Assembly (NCBI GenBank): GCA_023387695.1 | Contig: JAEWHT010000025.1 | Location: forward strand, 23,147-87,146 | Origin: Pseudomonadota bacterium | GTDB lineage: Bacteria > Pseudomonadota > Alphaproteobacteria > Rhizobiales > Xanthobacteraceae | Direction of reading: 5' to 3' | Length of the DNA stretch: 64,000 nt | Shown here: positions 7,784-16,588 of the stretch, piece after piece | Layout of the letters: each line of letters begins with the position of its first letter | Numbering within the stretch: the stretch's first letter is position 1 | Notes under the pieces: generated by a model | The model's database searches: none | Seen by the model: the letters and a program-made list of their open reading frames with translations, nothing else | What the model was told of the DNA's origin: nothing | Program-made: the position numbers and the translations under genes

Positions 7784-8836
7784 ATGATGAAACATCTTCG
7801 ACTCCCGATCGTCCTCACAGCGCTCCTCGTCGCCACGCAAAGCTTCGCGGCCGACACCACGGGCGCTGGCTCAACCTTCGTTTCGCCCGTGATGGCGAAA
7901 TGGATCGACGCTTACAAGGCGAAGACCGGCAACACCGTCAGCTATCAGGCAGTGGGATCGAGCATCGGCCTCAGTTTGATCAAGAAGGCCGCCGTCGATT
8001 TTGGCGCCACCGACATGCCGCTTGATCCCAAGGAGCTTGAGAAGCTCGGCATGATCCAGTTTCCGATTGTGATCGGGGGCGTCGTTCCCGTCGTCAACAT
8101 CGACGGCGTCAAGCCGGGCCAGATACATTTCTCGGGCGAGGTGCTCGCCGGCATCTATCTCGGCAAGATCAAGAGCTGGAGCGATCCGGCGATTCGCACC
8201 ATCAACCCCGAACTGAAATTACCCAACGCGCCGATCACCGTCGTGCATCGCATCGACGGCTCCGGCACGACGTTCAACTGGTCGAATTATCTTTCCAAGG
8301 TCAGCTCGCAATGGAAGACCAGCGTCGGCGAAGGAACCGCGGTCGAATGGCCGGTGGGCCTCGGCGGACGCGGCAATGATGGCGTCGCTTCGCTCGTGGG
8401 CCTCGTGCCCGGCTCGATCGGTTATCTCGAATATGCCTACGCACTGCAGCGGCTGGACAAGATCTCGTTCGGCGTGGTGCAGAACAGCGCTGGGAATTTC
8501 GTCGTCCCCGATGCGGCATCGTTCCAGGCAGCCGCCTCGAGCGCGGACTTGACGGCCGACAAGGATTTCCACCTCGTCCTCACCAACGCGCCGGGCGAGG
8601 ATGCCTATCCGATCACCGCGACGACGTTCGTGGTGATGCCGAAGCAGCCGAAATCCCCGGAGAGGTCGGCTGCGGCCATCGACTTCGTGCGCTGGTCGCT
8701 GGAGAACGGCAAGCCGCAGGCCGAAACACTCAACTATGTTCCGCTGCCGCCGACGCTGATCGAGCAAGTCGAGATGTATTGGCAGCAGAGCCTTGGACCG
8801 ACGACCGTGACGGCGTCCGCCAGCGTCAAGCGCTGA
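7784..8836 (+). CDS. pstS: Phosphate ABC transporter substrate-binding protein (PstS-like)
   Basis: A 350-residue periplasmic binding protein; the signal peptide (about 1-22) is cleaved after SFA. The mature protein begins TTGAGSTFVSPVMAKW. The phosphate-contact motifs GAGSTF, VGSSIG, GATDMP and IDGSGTTFNW are all in the expected order. It would deliver phosphate to a PstCAB importer at the inner membrane. No pstC, pstA, pstB or phoU gene is nearby, so it is an orphan here and must use a transporter encoded elsewhere or act as a sensor or scavenger. Two adjacent ATG codons (7784 and 7787) are possible starts and no strong ribosome site distinguishes them. I found no convincing Pho box upstream. 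It converges with the CoA-transferase gene at a shared hairpin. Confidence 0.93.
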   Translation: MMKHLRLPIVLTALLVATQSFAADTTGAGSTFVSPVMAKWIDAYKAKTGNTVSYQAVGSSIGLSLIKKAAVDFGATDMPLDPKELEKLGMIQFPIVIGGVVPVVNIDGVKPGQIHFSGEVLAGIYLGKIKSWSDPAIRTINPELKLPNAPITVVHRIDGSGTTFNWSNYLSKVSSQWKTSVGEGTAVEWPVGLGGRGNDGVASLVGLVPGSIGYLEYAYALQRLDKISFGVVQNSAGNFVVPDAASFQAAASSADLTADKDFHLVLTNAPGEDAYPITATTFVVMPKQPKSPERSAAAIDFVRWSLENGKPQAETLNYVPLPPTLIEQVEMYWQQSLGPTTVTASASVKR

Positions 8837-8847
8837 GGCACAACTTA

Positions 8848-8873
8848 TGGCGCGCCGGATTTACGGCGCGCCA
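8848..8873. terminator. Hairpin at the convergent pstS / CoA-transferase 3' ends
   Basis: Nine-base perfect arms TGGCGCGCC (8848-8856) and GGCGCGCCA (8865-8873) with an eight-base loop. The right arm overlaps the last codons of the CoA-transferase gene. It is likely to end both transcripts. Confidence 0.6.
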
Positions 8874-10054
8874 ACGGCCTTGTTGGCAACGAGCGTATCG
8901 ATCTCGGCGTCGGTCAATCCCGCCTCACGCAACACCTCGCGCGAATGCTCGCCAAGGCGCGGCGCCATGCGATGAATCCCAGCCGGGCTTTCGGAGAATT
9001 TTGTCGCCGGCCGCGCCTGGCGGATCTTCCCCTCGGTCGGATGATCGATATCGGCAAACAAGCCGACGGCCTCAAGATGCGGCTGCTCGCCGATTTCGGT
9101 CAGCTTGGCGAACGCCGTGTGCGGCACATCGAGCCGCAGCAGCAATTCCTCCCACTCCGCCGTAGTGCGAGTCGGCCCGATCTCGCTCATGCGATCGTAG
9201 ACCTTGTCGATGTTCTGGGAGCGCAACACGGGATCGCGCACGCCCAGCTCTTCGATCAACTCGGGGCGACCAACGGCCTCGAAGAAGGCGCACCAATTGT
9301 CCCCGGAATAGGGCAGCATCGTCAGCCAGCCATCTTTGGTCTTCACCGGACGCCGGTTCTTCATGCGCTTGTAGCCGGTCGGGCCGATCGGCGGATCGAA
9401 GGCGTGCCCGCCCAGCATCTCGATGCTGTTGAAGCCTGCGATTGTCTCCAGCATCGGCACCTCGACCATCTGACCCTGCCCGGTGCGTTCGCGCCGGAAC
9501 AAAGCGGCGGACACGGCGCCAACCATCGCCATGGCGCAGATCTTGTCGCCGATCAGGCTCGGGACAAACTCAGGCTTCTCGTCCGATCCGATCGATGATG
9601 CGAGACCGGACGCCGCCTGGATGATCTCGTCGAAGGCGGGGCGCGCCGCCCATGGGCCGTCCTGACCAAAGCCGGTCGCGGCCGCATAGATCAGCCGCGG
9701 GTTGAGCTTTGCGCAGTCGCCGTAGCCGAAGCCCAGCCGCGCCATCGCTGCGGGGCGTACATTGGTGACGAGCGCATCCACGGTCGGGATCAGCTTGGCG
9801 AGCGCCGCTTTGCCATCCGGATGTTTCAGGTCGAGCGCGAGGCTGCGCTTGTTGCGATTGACCGCCATGAACTGGCCGCTCATGCCGCGGTTCCGGAACA
9901 GGCCGGCGTAGCGCCAGGTGTCACCCGACGGCGGCTCGATCTTGATGACGTCGGCGCCCCAGTCGCCGAGCATTTGCGCGGCATAGGGACCGAACAGCAC
10001 ACTGGTCAGATCGAGAACGCGGATACCGCTGAGAGGGCCGGTCGGTGTCGCCAT
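8861..10054 (-). CDS. Class III (CaiB/BaiF) CoA-transferase
   Basis: A 397-residue cytoplasmic enzyme that moves CoA between carboxylic acids. The N-terminal GIRVLDLTSVLFGPYAAQ and WGADVIKIEPP segments are typical of CaiB/BaiF proteins. The conserved RPAFDEIIQAASGL region holds the likely catalytic Asp that forms the aspartyl anhydride. The length matches the family. ATG 10054 is preferred over ATG 10099 because the extra residues are low-complexity and the upstream codon abuts a hairpin at 10101-10124. The acid substrate is not readable. It lies downstream of a branched-chain-amino-acid-type binding protein on the same strand, but the hairpin between them suggests at least partly separate transcription. 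Confidence 0.9.
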   Translation of the reverse strand: MATPTGPLSGIRVLDLTSVLFGPYAAQMLGDWGADVIKIEPPSGDTWRYAGLFRNRGMSGQFMAVNRNKRSLALDLKHPDGKAALAKLIPTVDALVTNVRPAAMARLGFGYGDCAKLNPRLIYAAATGFGQDGPWAARPAFDEIIQAASGLASSIGSDEKPEFVPSLIGDKICAMAMVGAVSAALFRRERTGQGQMVEVPMLETIAGFNSIEMLGGHAFDPPIGPTGYKRMKNRRPVKTKDGWLTMLPYSGDNWCAFFEAVGRPELIEELGVRDPVLRSQNIDKVYDRMSEIGPTRTTAEWEELLLRLDVPHTAFAKLTEIGEQPHLEAVGLFADIDHPTEGKIRQARPATKFSESPAGIHRMAPRLGEHSREVLREAGLTDAEIDTLVANKAVGAP

Positions 10055-10100
10055 GTCTTCACTGTTGTTGGAGGAAGCGGTCGCGGGAGGGTCCAGCAAA

Positions 10101-10124
10101 CGGGCAAGGGCTGCGCCCTGCCCG
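10101..10124 (-). terminator. Hairpin terminator downstream of the binding-protein gene
   Basis: Arms at 10101-10111 and 10115-10124 pair through ten positions with one bulged A. Read on the minus strand the stem is followed by TTTGC. It sits 20 bases after the stop codon of the binding-protein gene. Confidence 0.5.
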
Positions 10125-10143
10125 CCTGCCGCGGAGGTCGAGA

Positions 10144-11355
10144 CTACTCGCCCAAGACGTCGCCGAACAGCTCCCAGGATTTTCCGTTGAAGCGAGCCAT
10201 CTGCAATTGGCGGATCGGCGTCACCTGCTCGGCCGAGGTGTTGAGCTTGATGCCCGGCAGCAGCATCGGCAGTTCGACGTCCTTGAAGGATTGCGCCTGC
10301 TTCATCAGGTTGGCGCGCGTGAGATCGTTGCCGGCGCGGTTCAGCACCATCTCCATCATCTGTGCCATGGTGTAGCCGGTGACGTTGAAGATGTCGGCCG
10401 GATCAGCGCCGGAATTGTAGGCCTTCATCCATTCACGCCACGCCTTCATGCCGGCGTCGTTCTCCCAACGGGGATCACCGGGGTCCTTCAGGAAAGCGCC
10501 GGTGACGATGCCGACGGAATTTTCGAGACCGGCAGGCGCCAGCACGGAGCCGACGGAATTGGAGACGGCCGGAACGATGATCTGCGGCTTCCAGCCGAGC
10601 TCAGCGACCTTCTTGATTGCTTGGGCCGCAAATTTCGGCGTGCATTCGTTGAAGAGCACGTCGGCACCTGAGGCCTTGAACTTGACGATCTGGGAATCGA
10701 CGGTCGCGTCCGTCGTCTCGTAGACGGCTTCCGACACGATCTGGTTGACGTGCTCTCCGAGCCCTTCCTTGAAGCCGGCAAGATAGTCGCGGCCGGGATC
10801 CTCGTTCGGCGTGATCACGGCAATCTTGGCGTCGGGCTTGTTCGCCAGAATCCATTTGGCGTAGATTCGCCCTTCGGTCCGATAGGTCGGCTGCGAACCT
10901 GTGGTCCAAGGGAAATGCTGCGGATCGTTCCAGCGGCTGGCGCCGCTCGACGGGAAAAGTTGCGGGACCTTCTTGCCATTGAGATATTTCTGGGCCGCGA
11001 TGTTCGGGCCGGTGCCGAGCGACGAGAACATCGCCAGGACCTCGTCGCTCTCGACGAGACGGCGCGTCTGCTCGACGGTCTTCGCCGGCGAGTAAGCGTC
11101 GTCCATGCTGAGAAGCTCAACCTTGCGGCCGTTGATACCGCCCTTCTCGTTGAGCATCTTGAAATAGGCGATCTCGGCGCGGCCGATCGCGGAATAGGCC
11201 GACGCCGGTCCCGAATAGGGCATGGTTTGACCGAGCTTGATGCCGGTGTCGGTCGCGCCGGTGTCGTAGTTTCCGGCTCTCGCGACCGAGGCAGCGCCCA
11301 GGGCGGCAAACAGAGCGACGGCTCCGCCGATGAATTTGAATGTCTGGCCGGCCAT
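10144..11355 (-). CDS. ABC transporter substrate-binding protein, LivJ/HAAT type
   Basis: A 403-residue periplasmic protein of the hydrophobic amino-acid uptake class (peripla_BP_6 fold). The ATG at 11355 is preferred because GGAAGGAG then lies nine bases upstream; the ATG three codons earlier overlaps that site. The signal peptide ends at VARAG. The mature N-terminus has IKLGQTMPYSGPAS, and LFPSSGASRW and ITPNEDPGRDY are typical ligand-cleft segments. In this family the ligand may be branched-chain amino acids, aromatic acids or amides. No permease or ATPase genes accompany it. The CoA-transferase downstream suggests an organic acid as ligand, which is inference only. Confidence 0.9.
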   Translation of the reverse strand: MAGQTFKFIGGAVALFAALGAASVARAGNYDTGATDTGIKLGQTMPYSGPASAYSAIGRAEIAYFKMLNEKGGINGRKVELLSMDDAYSPAKTVEQTRRLVESDEVLAMFSSLGTGPNIAAQKYLNGKKVPQLFPSSGASRWNDPQHFPWTTGSQPTYRTEGRIYAKWILANKPDAKIAVITPNEDPGRDYLAGFKEGLGEHVNQIVSEAVYETTDATVDSQIVKFKASGADVLFNECTPKFAAQAIKKVAELGWKPQIIVPAVSNSVGSVLAPAGLENSVGIVTGAFLKDPGDPRWENDAGMKAWREWMKAYNSGADPADIFNVTGYTMAQMMEMVLNRAGNDLTRANLMKQAQSFKDVELPMLLPGIKLNTSAEQVTPIRQLQMARFNGKSWELFGDVLGE

Positions 11356-11570
11356 GCGCGGCATCTCCTTCCCTGGCAGAGCGCATCGACGCGCGAGCCC
11401 GCAAGGCCGCGGTCAACGTCCTCCACTTCTGTTCTTGGTTGTCATCGGCCGCATCGCGCGCGATGGCGGCGGAGCAGACGTTACATAGATTATTGGGCGT
11501 GAGATGTAGCGCAGAATTCAGATGCGTATGCGCGAGCCGCAGCCGTTCCGTGTGACGGTTGATCGGCGGC

Positions 11571-13007
11571 CTAGACGCCCAGCGCCTTGCGGTTGAGCGT
11601 TCGCAGGAAACGCAACGACAGCGTCCGCACGTTGGCGACATTCAGCAGCCACGCCGTGGCGACGTAGGCGAAGCCGCCTGCGAGACTGACGACGACAAGC
11701 GCCACGAAGCCGGTGCCGCTGACTTGCGAGCGCGCAACGAGGATCGCAACGGCCATGGCCGCAGCGGACGCGGCAACACCGGCGAGCCGGTTGCCATCGA
11801 ACGGCACGGGATGGGCGCGATGCATCAGTACGACGGCGACGACGAGGCCGATCGCCTCGGTCGCGAGCGTTGCCAGCGCGGCGCCATTGAGGCCGTAGCC
11901 TGCAACCAGCCCGACCATCAGCGCCACGCTCACGATCAGCGTGAGGAACGACTGCGCCGCCAGCATGAAGGGCCGCTCGGCAAGCTGGAAGCTGATTTGC
12001 ACATAGAACTGGTTGGCGATGCCGAAGAAGCGGGCGAGCACCAGCGTCGGCAGCAGCGCCGACACACCGGCGCGGAAATCGACGCCAACGAGCGTGCCGG
12101 CGACCTGGTCGGCAGCGAGCGCAAGCCAGACCGCGACGGGCGCGACGACGACGAGCAGCAGTTCGAGGCTTTCCGTCAGGCGCTCCCGCGTCGTCTCCTT
12201 GTTCTTCTCCGACAGTGACCGGAACACCAGCGGCACGGTGGCTGCGGCCACGCTGGAGGCGATCATCACCATGAACTGGCGCGGCAGGTCGGCGGCGACG
12301 CCGAAAATGCCGGCGGCATCCTTGCCGAGCAGCCATGCGACGATGAGCCGATCACTGGTTGAGTAGAGCGCGACCGAAAGGCCCGCCAGCGTCAGCGGCA
12401 AGCCATAACGCGCCAGTTGCATGAACTGGTCACGCTGGAAACGCGCGATCCGGGTGCGATCGCCGACGAGATTGAGAATGATGCCGGTCAGCGAACCCAG
12501 GCCGAACGCCGCGAGCAGGCCCATGCCGCCCCAGCCGAGCCAGACACCGAGCAGGCCGAATCCGACGCTCGACACGCTTCGGACGATCGAGATCATAGCG
12601 AACCGATAGGGACGCAGCTTGGCGCGCTCGAACTCCTGGCCGACATCGACCGCGTTGGACATGATCGCGACGAACATGCTGGCGAGCACCAGCTCGACGC
12701 TGACGTCGCTGCGGAACAGGAACACCAGCGGGGTCGCAGCGCACATCGCGACGACCGTCAGTGCGAAGCCGACCATCGCGGTGCCACGAAAATCCACCTC
12801 CGCCGACATCGCCTGGTAGCGTGACACCGACAGCTTTATCCAGGCGAAGAAGATCGCGCCCAGAATGCTGGCGATGCTGATGCCGACGACATAGACGCCA
12901 TACTCTGCCGGCGTCAGCAGCCGCGTGTAGGCGGTGACCGCGAAGAATCCCACCACCGCAGGCAGGATGTAGGCGACGAGATAAATGGAGAAATGGCGAT
13001 TCAGCAT
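11571..13007 (-). CDS. Oligosaccharide flippase (Wzx-like, MATE/MVF superfamily)
   Basis: A 478-residue polytopic inner-membrane protein with about 12-14 hydrophobic helices. It opens with FSIYLVAYILPAVVGFFAVT and the TRLLTPAEYGVYV segment typical of polysaccharide biosynthesis proteins, including the conserved Arg and the PAEYG turn. It would flip a lipid-linked oligosaccharide from the cytoplasmic to the periplasmic face. It is divergent from a glycosyltransferase gene across a 270-base gap. A GH10 hydrolase and a DUF6492 protein follow, so the island plausibly builds or remodels a surface polysaccharide. No wzy or wza homologue lies in the window. Confidence 0.9.
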   Translation of the reverse strand: MLNRHFSIYLVAYILPAVVGFFAVTAYTRLLTPAEYGVYVVGISIASILGAIFFAWIKLSVSRYQAMSAEVDFRGTAMVGFALTVVAMCAATPLVFLFRSDVSVELVLASMFVAIMSNAVDVGQEFERAKLRPYRFAMISIVRSVSSVGFGLLGVWLGWGGMGLLAAFGLGSLTGIILNLVGDRTRIARFQRDQFMQLARYGLPLTLAGLSVALYSTSDRLIVAWLLGKDAAGIFGVAADLPRQFMVMIASSVAAATVPLVFRSLSEKNKETTRERLTESLELLLVVVAPVAVWLALAADQVAGTLVGVDFRAGVSALLPTLVLARFFGIANQFYVQISFQLAERPFMLAAQSFLTLIVSVALMVGLVAGYGLNGAALATLATEAIGLVVAVVLMHRAHPVPFDGNRLAGVAASAAAMAVAILVARSQVSGTGFVALVVVSLAGGFAYVATAWLLNVANVRTLSLRFLRTLNRKALGV

Positions 13008-13281
13008 GCGTGCACGGGACCGGCGGCCTTGAAATCGAGCGGCCGTTAATCAGTTGGACCTTGGCTTGCCAGTTAAGGGTTCGCGATCGGACGGCGCCGC
13101 AGCATCCCCCAAGATAGTCATTTAAGTCTGGAGATAGGCCGCCGAATAAGCCGGCCCCACCGCTTTCGCGCGTTAGCGTTAAATTTGCCCTGTCCTTGAA
13201 TGGGCCGCCGCGATCACCGAAAAGAAACCATGATTTTAAAGACGTCGCCCGGCTTTTGGTTAATGCGTGGACGCAACTGAT

Positions 13282-14370
13282 ATGGACGTTGTCGACAATT
13301 TACAGGCTATTCCGGCCTCCCTGCCCCATGGCGGGACGGATGCGTCCCTGGTTCCGGCGTCCCCTGCGGACGGCAGCGAGCGGATGACGCTCAACCTGTT
13401 CTTCGAGGAGCGAGACGACCGTTGGTTCCCCGGCGATCGCCGCATCCGGCCAGTGCTGCGGCGGATGCTGCTCGGCAAGTCCTGGATCAGCGGCCAGAAG
13501 CGCGTGTTTCTCAATCTCTGTGCCGGCCTCGACCGGGTCGGCATCCGCTATCGCATCAACGATTATGGCTACATCCGCAAACACCCTGAAGAGCTCGCCT
13601 GCATCATCGGGCGCCCCTTCGTGCTCGACTGGTTCGCATGGAAGAACCCGTTGCTGCTCGGGGTCGCCATGTACAATCATCCGGTCGAAGTGCCGGCGCG
13701 CCGCCAGGAGCTGAATGCGAAGACGATCCTCGTGCCCTGCGCCTGGTACGCCGACATGTGCCGACCATACTGGCCTGACGTTGAGATCTGGCCGGTCGGC
13801 ATCGAGACCGATCTATGGACGCCTTCGCCTGCCGACCAGAAGAGCGTCGACGTTCTCCTCTACGACAAGGTACGCTGGGAGCACGAGCGCTACGAGGGCG
13901 AACTGATCGAGCCGATCCGCCGGCATCTCGAAACGAGCGGGCGCTCGGTCGAGGTGATCCGCTACGGCCACTACAAGGAAGACGACTACAAGGCGGCGCT
14001 GGCGCGCTGCCGCAGCATGGTCTTCCTCTGCGAGCATGAGAGCCAGGGCATTGCCTGCCAGCAGGCGCTGTCGAGCGGCGTTCCCGTGTTCGCCTGGGAT
14101 CGCGGCGGCCCGTGGCAGGACCCGGAGTATTTTCCGGACCGGGTGAGATACGAAGGCGGCGTGACGTCCGTGCCCTATTTCGATGCACGCTGCGGCAGCA
14201 AGTTCGGCGACGCAGCCGACTTCATCTCCAACTGGAGCGACTTCTGGTCGCGTATCGAGGCTGGCGACTTCGCGCCTCGCGATTATGTGATGGACAACCT
14301 CACGCTCGAAAAGGGCGCACTTCACTATTACGGGATCGCTGAAGCGGTCATGCAGCGTCAGGCGCGCTGA
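13282..14370 (+). CDS. Glycosyltransferase, GT4-like (family 1)
   Basis: About 362 residues, probably cytoplasmic. The C-terminal half has a GT-B pattern: KTILVPCAWYADMC, then VEIWPVGIETDLW, and an E-x7-E-like region CEHESQGIACQQALSSGVPVFAWD that normally contacts the sugar-nucleotide donor. The N-terminal acceptor half is shorter than usual, with SGQKRVFLNLCAGL. The true start is uncertain: GTG 13267, ATG 13282 and ATG 13384 are all in frame and none has a strong ribosome site. ATG 13282 is chosen as the first ATG. It precedes the GH10 gene on the same strand, with a hairpin between them, and is divergent from the flippase. Donor and acceptor sugars are unknown. Confidence 0.85.
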   Translation: MDVVDNLQAIPASLPHGGTDASLVPASPADGSERMTLNLFFEERDDRWFPGDRRIRPVLRRMLLGKSWISGQKRVFLNLCAGLDRVGIRYRINDYGYIRKHPEELACIIGRPFVLDWFAWKNPLLLGVAMYNHPVEVPARRQELNAKTILVPCAWYADMCRPYWPDVEIWPVGIETDLWTPSPADQKSVDVLLYDKVRWEHERYEGELIEPIRRHLETSGRSVEVIRYGHYKEDDYKAALARCRSMVFLCEHESQGIACQQALSSGVPVFAWDRGGPWQDPEYFPDRVRYEGGVTSVPYFDARCGSKFGDAADFISNWSDFWSRIEAGDFAPRDYVMDNLTLEKGALHYYGIAEAVMQRQAR

Positions 14371-14408
14371 CAAGACCGTTCACGAAAGTTAACCCAACAA
14401 CAGGAAAC

Positions 14409-14430
14409 AGCGGCGTCGCGAGGCGCCGCT
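14409..14430 (+). terminator. Hairpin between glycosyltransferase and GH10 genes
   Basis: Perfect seven-base arms AGCGGCG (14409-14415) and CGCCGCT (14424-14430) lie 39 bases after the glycosyltransferase stop codon. Only TTGG follows, so it may attenuate rather than fully terminate. Confidence 0.35.
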
Positions 14431-14470
14431 TGGTACGATGGCGCGTTGGTTCCGGAAGGACGTGTGCCAC

Positions 14471-15538
14471 GTGACGAAGCTCGACAGACGCGAATTTCTC
14501 CTCGGCAGCGCTGCAACCCTCGCGGCGGGCGCATCGGCGTCGGCACTGCCGGTGTCGAAACTGGCACAGCGCCGCCCGGGCTTTGGCGCCGCGGCCACAC
14601 TCTGGGATTTGCAGGCCGAACCACGGCTCGGCGAGGCCATCAGCACCTATTGCACCCAGGTCGTGCCGGTGCTCGAGCTGAAATGGCCGATGCTGCGGCC
14701 GGATGCGCACACCTTCGCCTTCGAGCGTGCCGACGCCATCTACGATTTCGCGCAGAAGAACGATTTGACCATGCGCGGCCACACACTCGCCTGGTATTAC
14801 GACATTCCGGACTGGACCAAGCAGATCAAGGATTCGAAGGGCGTCGAGCGGGCCTATGTCGACCACATCAACACGGTCGTGTCCTACTACAAGGACAAGC
14901 TGACCTCGTGGGACGTCGTCAACGAGCCCATCCCCGACAATCCCAAGAGCATCAAGGACCGGCGCGATACGTTCTGGACGCAGCATCTCGGCGATCGCTG
15001 GATTCCGCTGGCGTTCCGCACGGCGGCGGCAGCCGATCCCTACGTCAAGCTCGCGATCAACGAATACGACATCGAATCGGCGAAGGACTCCTTCATCGCC
15101 AAACGCGCCGCCTATCGCAACCTCATCATGGACCTGCTCGACCAGGGCGTTCCCTTGCACGCGGTCGGGCTGCAATCGCATCTGCATGCCGAGCTCGAGA
15201 TCGACACCCATGGCCTCGCCGAGTTCGTCACGGAAGTACGAGGCTGGGGCCTCGAGGTCTTCGTCACTGAGCTCGACGTCGACGATCAGAAGCTGACGGG
15301 CAATCCAGCTGAGCGCGATGCCATCGTGGCCAAGCGTGTCGACGATCTCCTGACAGCGATCTCGACAAGCGGACCCGTGCGCTCGATCCTGACCTGGGGG
15401 ATCTCTGATCGCTACAGCTGGATCAACGGCACCTTCAAACGCGCGGACAAGCAGCCGAACCGCCCCCTGCCGCTCGACGGCGAGTTCAAGCCGAAGCCGT
15501 TCATGGACGTGATCAGCAAATTCACGAAGGACGCGTGA
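14471..15538 (+). CDS. Exported GH10 family glycoside hydrolase (xylanase-like, altered -1/-2 subsite)
   Basis: About 355 residues. The GTG at 14471 has GGAAGGA ten bases upstream, so the protein starts TKLDRREFLLGSAATL, a twin-arginine-type signal, and should be exported folded. The (beta/alpha)8 GH10 core is complete: acid/base Glu in SWDVVNEP, nucleophile Glu in VFVTELDVDD, the conserved His in VGLQSHL, and ILTWGISDRYSW near the end. Several substrate contacts differ from true xylanases. The usual EN pair before MKW is replaced by VL (PVLELKW), and the second His of GHTLVWH is Tyr in RGHTLAWYYD. The enzyme is therefore likely a retaining endo-hydrolase, but its substrate may be a different beta-glycan, perhaps the polymer made by the adjacent glycosyltransferase and flippase. 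Confidence 0.92.
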   Translation: MTKLDRREFLLGSAATLAAGASASALPVSKLAQRRPGFGAAATLWDLQAEPRLGEAISTYCTQVVPVLELKWPMLRPDAHTFAFERADAIYDFAQKNDLTMRGHTLAWYYDIPDWTKQIKDSKGVERAYVDHINTVVSYYKDKLTSWDVVNEPIPDNPKSIKDRRDTFWTQHLGDRWIPLAFRTAAAADPYVKLAINEYDIESAKDSFIAKRAAYRNLIMDLLDQGVPLHAVGLQSHLHAELEIDTHGLAEFVTEVRGWGLEVFVTELDVDDQKLTGNPAERDAIVAKRVDDLLTAISTSGPVRSILTWGISDRYSWINGTFKRADKQPNRPLPLDGEFKPKPFMDVISKFTKDA

Positions 15539-15542
15539 AGGC

Positions 15543-16493
15543 CTACCGCGTTTTGGGCGTCTCGAACGCGGTCGTGTCGCCCATGTGATCGGGCGACAGG
15601 CTCGGACCGCGGCGGTCGCGCGAGTTCAGGCGGAAGACATCGCGGATGTCGTCGATCGAGGTCGACGAATACGACTGGATGCACAGCGCGACCTGCTCGG
15701 ACGACGCAGCTTCCATCATCGTTTCGATCGCCGCACGATCGAGGCGGGTATCATCCCAGTGCGAAACGGCGATGCTGTCTTCGGTCACCCGGTGTCGCGC
15801 CAGATGCTCCGGCGAGTTCGCGACGAAGTTTCCGTACATCAGATACTCGGAGAACTTCTTCTTCCGGCACAGCGCCAGCGCCCAGCTCAAACCCGTCGCC
15901 GATTTGATGGCGTCGGTCATCGCGCGCGCGGTGTCCTTGTCCCAGACCAGCGCATTGCCGACATAGTCATCGGCAGGGAAGGTGCGGTTCTTGATCCCGA
16001 GAAGCTGATCGACCGTATTGAGCCACAGCACATGCAGGGGATGATCGGCATCGATCCCGTTGCGGGTCACGAACAGCGGCGTCTTCTCGGTGCCCGCATA
16101 TTGGCCGACGTCGAATTCGCGGAAGAACAGATTGTCCGAATCCAGAATGCAGACGCGCTGCTCGGGCGCATTGAGCACGCCGGCGATCTTCAGGATCTGC
16201 TGGATGTGCCAACCATGAACGGGCGACGACAGCAGCGACAGCCAGACGCGACGGCTGCTGATGAACTGAAGCGCAGGCGGCAGCGCCCAGAGCCATTTCG
16301 GCAGGTAACGCGAGGCCGGAACGATGACGCGCTTGTCGGACGCGAACCGCTCGAACAGCGGCACGTCCTCATCGTTAACAAGAACATAATGCCGCGTGTA
16401 ACCCGTCAACCAGGTGTCGATGCTCTCGCTGAGCAGCGAGAAGCGCTCGATGTCCTTGGCGTAGCTGGCGGTCAGCAGGGCAACGGAATGCAT
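15543..16493 (-). CDS. DUF6492-type glycosyltransferase-like protein
   Basis: A 316-residue protein starting HSVALLTASYAKDIERFSLL, the typical opening of DUF6492 proteins, which resemble GT-A enzymes. CILDSDNLFFREFDV supplies a D-x-D-like metal-binding motif, consistent with nucleotide-sugar binding. A Trp-rich central region (YLPKWLWALPPALQ) and NGIDADHPLH follow. The final 60 residues are polar. It has no signal peptide and is probably cytoplasmic. Its stop codon lies four bases from that of the GH10 gene, in convergent orientation. The context in a glycan island fits transfer of a sugar to a polymer, but enzymatic activity is inferred from fold and motif only. Confidence 0.82.
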   Translation of the reverse strand: MHSVALLTASYAKDIERFSLLSESIDTWLTGYTRHYVLVNDEDVPLFERFASDKRVIVPASRYLPKWLWALPPALQFISSRRVWLSLLSSPVHGWHIQQILKIAGVLNAPEQRVCILDSDNLFFREFDVGQYAGTEKTPLFVTRNGIDADHPLHVLWLNTVDQLLGIKNRTFPADDYVGNALVWDKDTARAMTDAIKSATGLSWALALCRKKKFSEYLMYGNFVANSPEHLARHRVTEDSIAVSHWDDTRLDRAAIETMMEAASSEQVALCIQSYSSTSIDDIRDVFRLNSRDRRGPSLSPDHMGDTTAFETPKTR

Positions 16494-16588
16494 GATGCGT
16501 GCTCAATTGGCGATCGAGCTTCACTCATACAAGCGACGGCAGATGTTGGAAACTTCGATTCGCAATCAAGGTAAAATGAAACGATTCG

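Noticed and set aside
13229..13279. A 16-codon leader-peptide ORF before the glycosyltransferase gene
   Set aside because: No run of regulatory codons and no attenuator hairpin follow it, so it looks like chance.
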